Origin: Methyloprofundus sp.
GTDB taxonomy: Bacteria > Pseudomonadota > Gammaproteobacteria > Methylococcales > Methylomonadaceae
Direction: 5' to 3'
Length of the DNA stretch: 64,000 bases
Assembly (NCBI GenBank): GCA_014859465.1
Contig: JACUUF010000001.1
Location: 94,719-158,718 of the forward strand
Both the position numbers and the translations under genes were made by a program. Under the pieces are notes generated by a model. The model did no database searches, was not told where the DNA came from, and saw nothing but the letters and a program-made list of their open reading frames with translations. Below, one piece after another: positions 8,203-16,883 of the stretch; position 1 is the stretch's first letter; each line of letters begins with the position of its first letter.

Positions 8203-8772
8203 ATGCTAAACGAAAAGTATATTGCCGCACTAAGAAGGTCAAAGTCTCAAGGAATCGGGATGCAAGATCAAGATGACTCCATAGAGTGTGAGAAAGAAAT
8301 GCAGCATATCTACCGGATTATTATGGCTAACAATGTAGTTATAACCGATCTTGACGAAGCAAAGCTTGAGCAGTTTATTAATTTTGAGCTGGAAAGTGGT
8401 GTCAAGTTTCTTGCTCCTGATCGCGATGGGATTGAATATGTTGACCTTGATCAAGATGTTGCAATCTACCCATGCGCAAAACGAGGATTCATGACGTATC
8501 CCTTAGAAGATAAGTCATTCACTATGAAAGCAACTGATGCGAAAAAAATGGTAGCTCAGCTTGCTAGAATGGGTAGGTTAGACCTTTTAAATGCAACGAT
8601 GCAAGGGCTAGCTCAAAGGCAAGATGGAGTTAAACTTCAAACTGCGTTCCCACTTGTTAGTGAAGTTAAGCTCGTCGTTAAGTCCGGGCTGGAACTACCC
8701 GTTGAACTAATCAAGAAGATGGACGAATGGGGTGAAGATGTCGAGCTAAATTTTGATTTTGTTGAGATATGA
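8203..8772 (+). CDS. Unknown soluble protein, 189 aa
   Basis: No recognised domain, signal or membrane helix. Mixed alpha/beta composition, acidic C-terminus (EWGEDVELNFDFVEI). AAGG lies about 10 bp before the ATG. It continues the plus-strand run, 25 bp after the membrane gene. No tail tag. Confidence 0.65.
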   Translation: MLNEKYIAALRRSKSQGIGMQDQDDSIECEKEMQHIYRIIMANNVVITDLDEAKLEQFINFELESGVKFLAPDRDGIEYVDLDQDVAIYPCAKRGFMTYPLEDKSFTMKATDAKKMVAQLARMGRLDLLNATMQGLAQRQDGVKLQTAFPLVSEVKLVVKSGLELPVELIKKMDEWGEDVELNFDFVEI

Positions 8773-8819
8773 GTGTTTACGGATAGATTAATAAACGCAA
8801 CGGTACAAGCGGAGCTGAT

Positions 8820-9233
8820 ATGTTTGAATTAAGTGATACAGAGAATTACATAAGAATCGGATTCGTGCTAGTGGTCTCCGTATTGGTGGTCTTTTTCTAC
8901 CTGTCAATTTTAAAAAGGACTCTGGTTTGGATGAATTCTCACTTGCAACAAGGGCGGGAAGGATCGAACAGTTTAGATGACCCGAGTAATAACATTGTCG
9001 ATTTCCAGTACGATCCTGACAAGGGAGAGACTACGCTAACCTTCGATAACGATAAGCATCTATTTTTATACCTTTCTCATGGCGGAACTATTCGGCCAAA
9101 CAACAAGCAGAGCGAAGATAACAAAAATGAATGGGCATCTCTTGATGGTAACGATAATTTAGTTTTACTTGAATCAGGATTGCCGGCGAAGGTAGATAAT
9201 TTATCGTCTAAATTTTGGTTAAGGACGATTTGA
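8820..9233 (+). CDS. Membrane-anchored hypothetical protein, 137 aa
   Basis: One N-terminal transmembrane helix (residues 13-30, GFVLVVSVLVVFFYLSIL) followed by a soluble domain of about 100 residues rich in Asp and Asn. This suggests a signal anchor; topology cannot be settled from sequence. It is followed 7 bp later by the ankyrin gene. Confidence 0.65.
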   Translation: MFELSDTENYIRIGFVLVVSVLVVFFYLSILKRTLVWMNSHLQQGREGSNSLDDPSNNIVDFQYDPDKGETTLTFDNDKHLFLYLSHGGTIRPNNKQSEDNKNEWASLDGNDNLVLLESGLPAKVDNLSSKFWLRTI

Positions 9234-9240
9234 GGTATGA

Positions 9241-10578
9241 GTGGTGAATAAAGACGACCTAATCCATATTATGGACTCTAATAACAGACAGCTTACTGAG
9301 TCAAAAGAGGTTTTACATGATTTGATTCATTCTGTCATAAAAAATAAGATCGACATAAATACTAGAGACAGATGGGGGAAAGCCTTAATTCATTTAGCCT
9401 GTCATCATGACCTGGGCCTTGTTAAATACTTGGTTGAAAATGGAGTCAATATTGATGTAGAGGATAAATATCAAAAAACGCCAATCATGCTAACAGCAAA
9501 GCTGGGAAATCTAATTACCTCGGCGTATTTATTAAAGATGGGGGCTAATCTAGATACGGTTAATATAAATGATCGAAACGATGCTTTATGTGAGGCAGCA
9601 AGGTATGGCCATAAAGATGTCTTCAAGTTAATCCTAAGTAAAATGATTGAACAGAGATCGGGTAAGTCTGATAACTCTGCTTTGCTATCCGTGATACAAG
9701 AAGGTCTTTTAAATCTTGCAGATGATAATTATAAAAAAGCAGAGGTTTTTGAAGAGAAAAAGATACTTCATGAGATAAAAAGCACTCTGAAAAAAGCTGT
9801 AGATAACCAAAATCTAGAGAGAAAAGCATTCCCATCCGAACTAAGAAATTATTTAAAAAGGGCACTATATGAATCGTCAAAAGCAGGCCATCTAAATATT
9901 GTAAGAGTTATACTGGATACAGGCTATCGCTACTCAGCTGGCATTAAAGAAGTTTTTCAGGGATGTGTTCGACATCCACTAGTCGCGGCGGCTAAATATG
10001 AATATATCGACATTGTCGAAATGTTAATAAATTCTGGCGTGGATGTTAATCCTGTTATGTCGCCAGATATTAGCTATAGGAGATCCTCTCCTTTGCATGC
10101 GGCCTGTAATAATTGCAATGCTGAACTAATTAGGATTTTAATAAACGCAGGTGCGGATGTTAATAAAGTATCTCCTCCTCCTTATCATGAATACTATCCC
10201 GATGCTTTGATTGCCAACTATATGAGTGATTCACAAAAATGGCCTTACTTTAAGAAATATACTCAATGCTTGACCTTACTTGCTAACGCGGGATTAGATT
10301 TCTCAAAAAGAGATAATAAAGTGTTTGGTGGCACCTTTCTCATGCTGGCTAGACAGTTTCTTGAAAGTGAAGTTTATGAAGATGAGTTTTCATTGCTTGA
10401 AGATGTGATAAAACTGCTTTTTAAAAATGGTGCAGGAACTGATGGACTTAATCCTTATGGAAAGTTTGATGTTTTTGAGTATATTGAAGATAAAAAATCG
10501 AACAGGGATGAAGATGGGGATGTATTTAATAAGAAAAAACGATTCTTAATGGCTTGCCTTAGGAATCACAAAGCTTAA
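9241..10578 (+). CDS. Ankyrin-repeat protein without tail tag, 445 aa
   Basis: Ankyrin repeats at about residues 40-130 (WGKALIHLACHHDLGLVKYL) and 210-320 (SPLHAACNNCNAELIRILI, NAGADVNKV), with a helical insert between them and a divergent C-terminal repeat. Ankyrin solenoids bind proteins. GTG at 9241 or 9244, with GAGGT just upstream; 9244 has better spacing. It lacks the tail tag that nearly all other ankyrin genes here carry, ending FLMACLRNHKA. It is last in the plus-strand run before the inverted-repeat region. Confidence 0.85.
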   Translation: MVNKDDLIHIMDSNNRQLTESKEVLHDLIHSVIKNKIDINTRDRWGKALIHLACHHDLGLVKYLVENGVNIDVEDKYQKTPIMLTAKLGNLITSAYLLKMGANLDTVNINDRNDALCEAARYGHKDVFKLILSKMIEQRSGKSDNSALLSVIQEGLLNLADDNYKKAEVFEEKKILHEIKSTLKKAVDNQNLERKAFPSELRNYLKRALYESSKAGHLNIVRVILDTGYRYSAGIKEVFQGCVRHPLVAAAKYEYIDIVEMLINSGVDVNPVMSPDISYRRSSPLHAACNNCNAELIRILINAGADVNKVSPPPYHEYYPDALIANYMSDSQKWPYFKKYTQCLTLLANAGLDFSKRDNKVFGGTFLMLARQFLESEVYEDEFSLLEDVIKLLFKNGAGTDGLNPYGKFDVFEYIEDKKSNRDEDGDVFNKKKRFLMACLRNHKA

Positions 10579-10620
10579 CTGCTAAAGTATGGCAATTAGA
10601 TTTCGTTCAATTTAAGCCCT

Positions 10621-10856
10621 AAAGGACAAACTTTACTTTGGGTTGTCTTTTTTCAGTCAAAAGGGACAAGCTTTATTGTTTTTTCCAATATTAACAGGGG
10701 CTTAAGATTTAGCAACAAATAATAATGCAATAGAATGTAAATTCTATTGCGTTAAGTTGATTGTAATATTATGATATATGCAAAGGTTGTGAAAAAACAA
10801 TAAAGTTTGTCCTTTTAAAGTAAAGCTTGTCCCTTAGGATTAAAAAAAAGACAACA
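10621..10856. repeat. Nested inverted repeats of GGACAA[AG]CTTTA
   Basis: Two arms, 10621-10686 and 10791-10856, flank a 104-bp AT-rich core. Four copies of the dodecamer GGACAA[AG]CTTTA are present: forward at 10624-10635 and 10664-10675, reverse at 10801-10812 and 10821-10832. The arms also share GTTGTCTTTTTT and TTGTTTTTTC blocks in inverted order, and the right arm has an extra 20-bp unit inside. TGTC...GACA termini recall transposon ends, but no target duplication is seen. The structure could equally be an operator or replication/partition site. No gene lies within it. Confidence 0.75.
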
Positions 10857-10904
10857 ATGCCTGCCCATTGTTAATCAATGGTTAAGGTTATCACCGGAGA
10901 TTGT

Positions 10905-11159
10905 ATGTTGAATTTTGCTAGATTATTAAATCGGTTATTTCGTTTTTTGAAGGTTTTCATCTGGAAGACTATCGGGTTGTTTTCTGCTCTACTGGGTGTA
11001 TGGTTTCTGGTAGAAGCTTTATTTAATAAGCCTATTTTTTACGAAGTGCAAGCATATCTTTCACTTGCAATTATTTTTTGGTCATTGATCCTCACTTACG
11101 ATGCTTATAAAAATACAAAGTTTTTTATAGCCTTGATGGGTTTGGAAGAAAATAAGTAG
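10905..11159 (+). CDS. Small membrane protein in Panacea operon, 84 aa
   Basis: Two predicted transmembrane helices (residues 21-38, TIGLFSALLGVWFLVEAL, and 46-65, AYLSLAIIFWSLILTY) with a basic N-terminus. ATG 10905 is preferred over ATG 10878 because GGAG lies 7 bp before it. It stops 5 bp before the Panacea gene. Small membrane proteins are one of the toxin types paired with Panacea antitoxins, so it is a candidate toxin; not proven. Confidence 0.6.
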   Translation: MLNFARLLNRLFRFLKVFIWKTIGLFSALLGVWFLVEALFNKPIFYEVQAYLSLAIIFWSLILTYDAYKNTKFFIALMGLEENK

Positions 11160-11164
11160 CAAAT

Positions 11165-11614
11165 ATGAGCTCTTCACTTGCTGTCTCAAATGAATTTATC
11201 AAGCTAGCTCGACAGGAAGATAATGTAGATCTAACCGGCAGAAAGCTTCAAAAGCTTGTTTATATTTCTCATGGATTTAATCTGGCTGTATATGGCAAGC
11301 CTCTTTTAAATAGAGAGGATATTTATGCGTGGGAATACGGACCTGTTGTCAAGGTGCTACACAATCGCTTACGTTCTTATAGTCAGTGCAAAATAAATGA
11401 ACTTCTGCTAGCACCTGATCAAGCTGACTCTAAAGAGATGGATTTAATTAAGGCGGTATGGGATGGCTATGGGCATCACAGCCCGATTACACTTTCGAGC
11501 ATAAATCATGAGATTAACAAACCCTGGCTACTGACATGGCGTGACACTCCATTTGGCATTATTTCCAATCATTTAATTCAAGCTCATTACAGGAATATCC
11601 TTAAGGCTGCATAA
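11165..11614 (+). CDS. Panacea-domain (DUF4065/SocA-like) protein
   Basis: 149 aa. Shows the Panacea signature: LTGRKLQKLVYISHGF, the aromatic EDIYAWEYGPVV block and a C-terminal NKPWLLTWRD segment. Panacea proteins (SocA/GepA relatives) act as antitoxins or proteolytic adaptors and neutralise very diverse toxins encoded next to them. Here the neighbours are a two-helix membrane protein (10905), an 83-aa helical protein (11618) and a zinc-ribbon protein (11866). The block lies directly after the inverted-repeat region, which may be its control region. Confidence 0.85.
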   Translation: MSSSLAVSNEFIKLARQEDNVDLTGRKLQKLVYISHGFNLAVYGKPLLNREDIYAWEYGPVVKVLHNRLRSYSQCKINELLLAPDQADSKEMDLIKAVWDGYGHHSPITLSSINHEINKPWLLTWRDTPFGIISNHLIQAHYRNILKAA

Positions 11615-11617
11615 GTT

Positions 11618-11869
11618 ATGAATGTAAAAGATCAAGCAGTAAAAATACAAGAGACTTTTAATCTAGGCCCGGAGTCAATACCCGTCATTGAAGAAATGAT
11701 AAAAAATGGCAGTGACAAAGATGACTCTATCGAAATTAGAAATCTGGCCATGCTGGTTAAAAAGCTTGTTCATTCCATGAAAAAGCAACCTGGTCATAAC
11801 GAAAGATTGGCAAAAGAGGCTATGGACTACCTAGATAGTAAAAATTTAATTGGGAGCCCGTTAAGATGA
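11618..11869 (+). CDS. Small helical protein in Panacea operon, 83 aa
   Basis: Predicted all-helical, mildly charged 83-aa protein of no known family. The ATG is 4 bp after the Panacea stop and its TGA overlaps the next gene's start by 4 bp, so translation is probably coupled. It is a candidate toxin or accessory partner of the Panacea protein. Confidence 0.65.
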   Translation: MNVKDQAVKIQETFNLGPESIPVIEEMIKNGSDKDDSIEIRNLAMLVKKLVHSMKKQPGHNERLAKEAMDYLDSKNLIGSPLR

Positions 11870-12225
11870 GTCGATATGCCAAAATGACCTCGCTTCTCAA
11901 GTCTTTCTTATCAAAGAGACCTGGTAAGAGAATAACGAATGGAATATCCGTGACTTCGGTCAAATGCCCTCGTTGTTCAAGTAGAAGTTTTCTCGTGCGT
12001 GAAGTTTGTGAGGAGATTGGAGAAACTGTCGTTAATAATGGCATTGTTTCGGATACGAACGAATCTTATGAAGGGAGTTTGGTTTCTGTTATTTGTGAAT
12101 GTAATTCATGCGAACATGCCTGGACTCCAAGACATAAAGAAACAAACAAAAAAGCCATTATGATTGATGATTTCTCGGAATATTTTTCAGCTCAAGAGGT
12201 TGAAGAATTGAGAGGTGAGCTTTAA
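11866..12225 (+). CDS. Zinc-ribbon-like protein, 119 aa
   Basis: Two CxxC pairs, CPRC near residue 34 and CNSC near residue 80, separated by a beta-rich segment, form a zinc-ribbon-like module (KCPRCSSRSFLVRE and CECNSCEHAWTP). The N-terminus is basic. The C-terminal helix EYFSAQEVEELRGEL resembles the tail tag but lacks the Tyr. It overlaps the 11618 gene by 4 bp and is last in the operon. Nucleic-acid binding is plausible. Confidence 0.7.
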   Translation: MSRYAKMTSLLKSFLSKRPGKRITNGISVTSVKCPRCSSRSFLVREVCEEIGETVVNNGIVSDTNESYEGSLVSVICECNSCEHAWTPRHKETNKKAIMIDDFSEYFSAQEVEELRGEL

Positions 12226-12233
12226 TTAACATA

Positions 12234-12271
12234 AGAAACAGGTTGTTATTTTTTAATAGCAATCTGTTTCT
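12234..12271 (+). terminator. Hairpin after Panacea operon
   Basis: AGAAACAG-g-TTG pairs with CAA-t-CTGTTTCT around an AT-rich loop. The downstream T-tract is poor, so it could be an mRNA-end hairpin rather than a strong terminator. Confidence 0.55.
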
Positions 12272-12619
12272 CTAATTTTACTATCTCACTGAAGGTAAGA
12301 AAGACTTGTCATCTAGCCCTGCTCTGAATGGTTGCTATCACCCTCTCCTATTAAGGTCTAAATCGCCGGGAATCCTTATCAAAATTAGCATCCCTGCCAC
12401 GCTCATCACTATGCCAAAGCCTGTACGTCTACCAGTTAACCTAATGCTTACAAACTTAAGTTAGGCTCTATATCAGAGATATTTAGATCAACCAAGATAT
12501 AGTTGTTCGAATCAATTCGTGATTTAACAGCGTTCTCTGAGAGAATGATTGGAATTTTACAATAGTGATAATGACTTTATAAACAGTAAAATGCAAGAAA
12601 AAGTCAAATAATTTACTTT
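12272..12619. other. Intergenic region, 348 bp
   Basis: No intact gene seen. The minus strand has an open stretch at about 12338-12460 with a hydrophobic centre (GFGIVMSVAGMLILIRIPG) that may be the end of a decayed membrane-protein gene, but it has no start. The rest holds nothing I can assign. Confidence 0.4.
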
Positions 12620-12970
12620 TTATCGACTTTGCATATTCCGCTCAAATCCCGAATCCAGTGCCTTTTTGTACCCTAAAGAGGCGATAGCTTTAGTTTTCTG
12701 CTCAGGACCACTGGTATAATTTGACAACCGCTTCCCTCGCTCCATCCTCTCTTCCTTGGTGAACATTTCATCAACAAGGTTCTTAGATTTTACTTGTGTC
12801 ACGCTAAATTTTTCAGCTGCCTTTTTATAGACAGTTGATAAAGACATTCTCGACTCAGTATAAGCCCAAAATAAATAGTTCTCCAGCGTTCCATAAGGAA
12901 ATGGGTTTCTATTGTCTTTTTTTCGAACCGACTTCTGTCTCAGTTCTGATTGAAGTTCCTTCTCCAGCAT
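12620..12970 (-). CDS. Unknown basic protein, 116 aa
   Basis: Basic helical protein (LRQKSVRKKDNRNPFPYG near the start; ERMERGKRLS later) with no recognised domain. AAGGGG lies 6 bp before the ATG at 12970, within the 15-bp gap after the upstream gene. The two genes are in the same frame, separated by a TAG at 12986-12988. Basic pI suggests nucleic-acid contact; a plasmid-type small regulator would fit. Confidence 0.6.
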   Translation of the reverse strand: MLEKELQSELRQKSVRKKDNRNPFPYGTLENYLFWAYTESRMSLSTVYKKAAEKFSVTQVKSKNLVDEMFTKEERMERGKRLSNYTSGPEQKTKAIASLGYKKALDSGFERNMQSR

Positions 12971-12985
12971 GCAATCCCCTTTACA

Positions 12986-13210
12986 CTATTTAGCTAAATG
13001 CTCGCGCACATCACCCTCATTCGGGAATTTCTTTCCGGACTCAACAGAACACTCTTTTACAACCAATTCTAAAGCGTTGAGTGCAAGATCGAATAATACA
13101 CCCTCCACTTCCTTTTTTGAGCCTTTTAGTTGCAATGAAGCGCAAAGCGTATCAAACATCACTGCCTGCTCACCTTGTAATTCTGCAGATACTCTTTTTA
13201 CATTTTCCAT
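12986..13210 (-). CDS. Unknown small helical protein, 74 aa
   Basis: 74-aa protein, mostly helical, reminiscent of small accessory DNA-binding or antitoxin-type proteins but without a diagnostic motif. ATG at 13210 with AAAGGA upstream. First gene of a two-gene minus-strand unit with 12620-12970. Confidence 0.6.
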   Translation of the reverse strand: MENVKRVSAELQGEQAVMFDTLCASLQLKGSKKEVEGVLFDLALNALELVVKECSVESGKKFPNEGDVREHLAK

Positions 13211-13587
13211 GTCTTTATTCCTTTTTTATAAAAATACTGGGATTGACACTGAAAGCACTTTAAAACTTGACAGCTTATAAAGTCAGCGCATTTTTAATGA
13301 TTATGCACAAATTTAATCAAAATTGCAACAGAGATAATAATTTATACATCGATCTGTCAAATATTTTAATAACTAGTGAAAATCAATGCAAGTACTTACT
13401 TTTAGGATTTACGCCCTTCAAGAAAGGTTATAGAATATTTTCAGGGTTATTTTTTATGATAATAATATAACTGTAGAGCTTGCTTATCCCATTTTTGAGG
13501 ATCAAAGCCTTAAATAATAAAAAGCTAGAATCTCCAATTTTCTTATGATAATATCTATTATAATAAAGTAATAAAGGAATTGCCGCC
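13211..13587. promoter_or_regulatory. Intergenic region with divergent promoters
   Basis: AT-rich 377-bp gap between divergent genes. A TATAAT at 13559-13564 lies 24 bp before the recombinase GTG and is the likely -10 box. Two TTGACA sequences occur on the plus strand near 13246 and 13261, without an obvious downstream gene. A plus-strand open frame here has a poor start and composition and is not believed. Confidence 0.45.
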
Positions 13588-14532
13588 GTGAGCGATAAGA
13601 AAATTGATCAGTTCTATATGAATCACCCTGAAAATGCGGAAAAATCCAGATTGAAAGACTACTTTAATTGGTTAGAATTTGGCAATCCTGCGGCACCTTA
13701 CTCAAAACACACAATTAAGGCCTATAAAGGCGAAATATTACTGTTTTTAGGATATTGCTTTGATAATGGCGTGGAAACTCTAAATGAGATAGGAAACCCT
13801 TTAATTCGACAGTATTTAGCAAGCTATGCAAAAAAAAGTGTAAAACCTTCCACAATCTCTCATAAAGTGTCTTGCATTGACTCTTATTTTGAATGGCTGT
13901 ATTTAGAAGATTTTCTACCTATAAATCCAATAACCAAGTATAAGCAAACAATTAGACGGGGTGGACGTGGCGGCCGTAAAGAAATAACCATTCCTACCTT
14001 TTTATATCCAAATGAAGTTCAATCATTGTTTTTATACTTAAACAAGTATAGTTCGCCAAAAGCTATTAAAAATAGAGCTATTATTGGTTTACTGCTAGAT
14101 ACAGGGCTTAGAGCGAGTGAAATGTGTAAAATTACTGTTCAGGATGCTAAAAACCTTATTCAGACAGGTCATATTAAAATCATGGGTAAAGGCGGTAAAG
14201 AACGTGTAATTCATGCTCGTGGACAGTATTTTGATGTTCTTCAAGATTACTTGGATATTCTTGATCCGGCTGTTAAAACCAAACATCCTCTCTTTGTAAC
14301 TACAATGGGCAATCCAATCAAGCAGGAAAATCTATTTTCACTTATTAGCAGATTGTTGAATAAATTGGGGATACAGAAAGGTCAAACTGGTCCACATTTG
14401 CTAAGACATACAGCAGCTACCATGATGCTTCAAGAGGGTCGGAATATCAAAGATGTTCAGCAGTCGCTTGGGCATAGTTCGATTCAAACGACGAGTTTGT
14501 ATACGCACTACTTATCGGCGGAGAAGGAATAG
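13588..14532 (+). CDS. Tyrosine recombinase (XerC/XerD-like), 314 aa
   Basis: Site-specific recombinase. The N-terminal SAM-like core-binding domain (residues 20-120) precedes a catalytic domain with all active residues visible: Arg in DTGLRASEM, Lys in GKGGKERV, HLLRH (HxxR), LGHSS, and the nucleophile Tyr in TSLYTHY. Such enzymes cut and rejoin DNA through a 3'-phosphotyrosine and serve integration, dimer resolution or excision. Start GTG 13588 with AAAGGAATTG upstream. It is a lone plus-strand gene convergent with the Fic gene; no att site could be pinned down. Confidence 0.92.
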   Translation: MSDKKIDQFYMNHPENAEKSRLKDYFNWLEFGNPAAPYSKHTIKAYKGEILLFLGYCFDNGVETLNEIGNPLIRQYLASYAKKSVKPSTISHKVSCIDSYFEWLYLEDFLPINPITKYKQTIRRGGRGGRKEITIPTFLYPNEVQSLFLYLNKYSSPKAIKNRAIIGLLLDTGLRASEMCKITVQDAKNLIQTGHIKIMGKGGKERVIHARGQYFDVLQDYLDILDPAVKTKHPLFVTTMGNPIKQENLFSLISRLLNKLGIQKGQTGPHLLRHTAATMMLQEGRNIKDVQQSLGHSSIQTTSLYTHYLSAEKE

Positions 14533-14568
14533 TTTAGGATCAACTAAGGACTTCCTTGTTATTTGCTT

Positions 14569-15594
14569 TCACGGTTGAAATTCGCTTGATGAGTCCTGGG
14601 TGGCTTCATCAAATATTGATAAAACAGGCTCGTAGTTTTTTAAGCAAAATACTTCAAAGGCCGTCTTATCTACCTCTATTGGCCACACCCCTGTTTTTAA
14701 ACTTGGAATCCCTCCGTTGACTTGATAGTCTGCAAGTGTCTCTATATATTCTTTGCGAAAATCATTTGAAATGACAATAGGTGGTAAGCCAGACTTAAGT
14801 AATGGAATATTAGATACCAGTCTTGCAAGTCGACCATTTCCATCCCAGAAAGGGTGGATACTTGCAAATCCAAGATGAAGCTTTGCATATGCTTTTGGGG
14901 CTGATTCCATTGATATGTTAGACATCTGATTTAGTGTGTCTATAAACTCATTCATAAGTGCGTCAACATGGGCTGGATGACTATATTCAACAAAAACAGA
15001 AGTTAATACGCCTTCTTTTTTAACTTTTGCTCGGGTACCGTTTAGCTCAATCTTCCAATCTCCCATTGGCTTATATATATCAATTACATGCTGTGCTTGC
15101 ACCGCCTTATGCATATCAAACAACCAGTCTTTTGTTACAGGCAGGCCAGATTCAATTAAGTCATAAAGCATATCAAGTGCGCGCTTATGGCCGACAACTT
15201 CCTGGTGCTCGGCTAGAGTTTTTCCGCTAATGGTTAATCCATACTGAAGAACATCATATGTATCATTTAGACTGAAGGTATTGCCTTCAATTGCAGTTGA
15301 GTGATATGTCCAAAGATCACGAAGCTGCTCTAAAACATAATCGCGCTTATGTGGCTCAATATTGTCCAAGAATAACATTGTTACGTCCTGATGTTTATTA
15401 ATAAATGCATAGCAGGAATAGCGTTTATTGCCTGATTTTCTTATCACGCCACTTTTGATCCAGTCATTTAGTAACCGGTTTAGTTTTTTTGGGTGAATAC
15501 TAAGGCCAAGACCGTTTAGTGCTTCTTTTGCATTAAACTCCTGATACTTAAATTGTGATTGAAGCATTAGTCGAATTCGTTTCTGATCAGTCAT
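14569..15594 (-). CDS. Fic-domain protein (AMP-transferase type)
   Basis: 341 aa. Carries a complete Fic core motif HPFWDGNGRLAR around residues 215-226, where His is the base and Asp/Glu-type and Gly-Asn-Gly-Arg residues bind the nucleotide. The N-terminal inhibitory motif STAIEGN is near residue 98, giving the class II layout (inhibitory helix before the Fic core). A winged-helix-like N-terminus precedes it (PKKLNRLLNDWIKSGVIRK). Fic enzymes transfer AMP or related groups to protein hydroxyls. The target is unknown. It is monocistronic and convergent with the recombinase. No tail tag. Confidence 0.9.
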   Translation of the reverse strand: MTDQKRIRLMLQSQFKYQEFNAKEALNGLGLSIHPKKLNRLLNDWIKSGVIRKSGNKRYSCYAFINKHQDVTMLFLDNIEPHKRDYVLEQLRDLWTYHSTAIEGNTFSLNDTYDVLQYGLTISGKTLAEHQEVVGHKRALDMLYDLIESGLPVTKDWLFDMHKAVQAQHVIDIYKPMGDWKIELNGTRAKVKKEGVLTSVFVEYSHPAHVDALMNEFIDTLNQMSNISMESAPKAYAKLHLGFASIHPFWDGNGRLARLVSNIPLLKSGLPPIVISNDFRKEYIETLADYQVNGGIPSLKTGVWPIEVDKTAFEVFCLKNYEPVLSIFDEATQDSSSEFQP

Positions 15595-15659
15595 AAAGAC
15601 AAAAAATCCTATTTCTGTCCTTATGACTATAGCAGATTAAAAAAAGTAGTCAAGCTGAC

Positions 15660-16412
15660 TTAAGGCTGTGAAGTAGAATGTGACAATGGTGACGAGCTAA
15701 CTTCAGCCTTAAGCTCTCCACGATAATAATCAATTTTCTGACTTTCCAGTTCTTTGCGTTTATCGCTTATCATCGGTGAAATATTTTCATTGTACTGATG
15801 AAAGAATCGGTTCGAAAAATCAGATATATCTTCTGATAATGCTGTAATTAAATCATCCTCTACTGCGCTATCAGGATCAAAGCCTAGTTTCTTAACAAGG
15901 GCATGACGAACACTACTCTTTAGCTCTTTCAGTAAGTTTTCCGAATGTAAAAAAAGTGTTTCAGAAAGCTCTATTGACCCATTTTCAGGGCTGATATTTT
16001 TTTTAATAGCCAGCTCAAGATCCATAATGCAAAGCTCAATCTCAACGTCGCTATTTTCGGTGTAGACACAGGCAAAATATTCAATGTATTCTTTTATTAC
16101 ATCTTTATAGCAATAATCGTGAGATCTAAGTAGAGATGTTATAAGGTCAGGCTTGTTATCTAATTCATTATCGTGAAAGTAGATAAGTTCTTCGTCATGA
16201 TTATTTTCAGAAGAACGAAGCGCTGTTGCAAAATCCAAATGAAGTAATTCAAGAGAGGCTTCAATTTGATTAAGTTGATATTTTCTTACCCCTGTGTTGT
16301 TCCAACCTTTCCAATGATTGACGTACTTATCATTAATAAATGCCGGCACCTCTCTTGAGGCGGCCAGTATTAATTTGACCTGAGGAGACAGCTCATCTTT
16401 AGGATTGTTCAT
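15660..16412 (-). CDS. Unknown protein with YRGELKAEV tag, 250 aa
   Basis: Helical acidic protein with no recognised family. The tag YRGELKAEV follows the charged helix KRKELESQKIDY and leaves a Ser-rich tail of 14 residues. Its ATG overlaps the stop of the upstream gene (ATGA, 16409-16412). Third in a minus-strand operon with 16409-16864 and 16884-17441. Confidence 0.75.
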   Translation of the reverse strand: MNNPKDELSPQVKLILAASREVPAFINDKYVNHWKGWNNTGVRKYQLNQIEASLELLHLDFATALRSSENNHDEELIYFHDNELDNKPDLITSLLRSHDYCYKDVIKEYIEYFACVYTENSDVEIELCIMDLELAIKKNISPENGSIELSETLFLHSENLLKELKSSVRHALVKKLGFDPDSAVEDDLITALSEDISDFSNRFFHQYNENISPMISDKRKELESQKIDYYRGELKAEVSSSPLSHSTSQP

Positions 16413-16864
16413 TTCGCACCTGCCTTTAAAGATGGATTTCCTTTAATCTCTTCACTTAGTGATTTTCTATAGTCAGAAACATGTCTGTTTTCCAACCTAA
16501 TCAAACCCCTTTCAAGAACCTCATAAGCCTCTTCAAGCTCATGTTTAGCAAAATCAGCTATCAAGCATTCATAAAGATTCATCTCAGCGTCCGGGTCATC
16601 ATTAACCGTCTGGAAAAACTCGCTGTTGTGTATGATTGCATAATATGTCTTTTCCCCGTCAAGCGTGTACTCTTGAAAGTAGCCAAGACTGTGTTCCATG
16701 TCATCTTCATCGACGGAAACTAATTCACCATAAAGCACATCATTAACCCCCTCAGGAACGAAATCATAAAGATCAAGCGCTGTACCGTCAGCGCTTTCTT
16801 CAGGATCTTTTCTGGCAATTAAAATGCCTTCATTCATCAGGGTAACAATATTTTCTCTTATCAT
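16409..16864 (-). CDS. Unknown acidic protein with YRKSLSEEI tag, 151 aa
   Basis: Very acidic 151-aa protein; body unrecognised. The tag YRKSLSEEI sits 11 residues from the end, before GNPSLKAGAK. Middle gene of a three-gene operon, coupled to the next gene by a 4-bp overlap. Confidence 0.72.
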   Translation of the reverse strand: MIRENIVTLMNEGILIARKDPEESADGTALDLYDFVPEGVNDVLYGELVSVDEDDMEHSLGYFQEYTLDGEKTYYAIIHNSEFFQTVNDDPDAEMNLYECLIADFAKHELEEAYEVLERGLIRLENRHVSDYRKSLSEEIKGNPSLKAGAK

Positions 16865-16883
16865 TAAGATTGCCTCTTGGTGA

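Noticed and set aside
10643..10856. Complete miniature transposon with TGTC...GACA ends
   Set aside because: No target-site duplication, and one repeat unit lies outside the proposed left end.
12620..13210. Amber-split single gene (12986 and 12620 in the same frame across a TAG)
   Set aside because: The downstream ATG has its own AAGGGG ribosome site at good spacing, so two separate genes are the simpler reading.
13267..13470. 67-codon plus-strand frame upstream of the recombinase
   Set aside because: No ribosome site, AT-driven composition, and it sits in a promoter-rich intergenic region.
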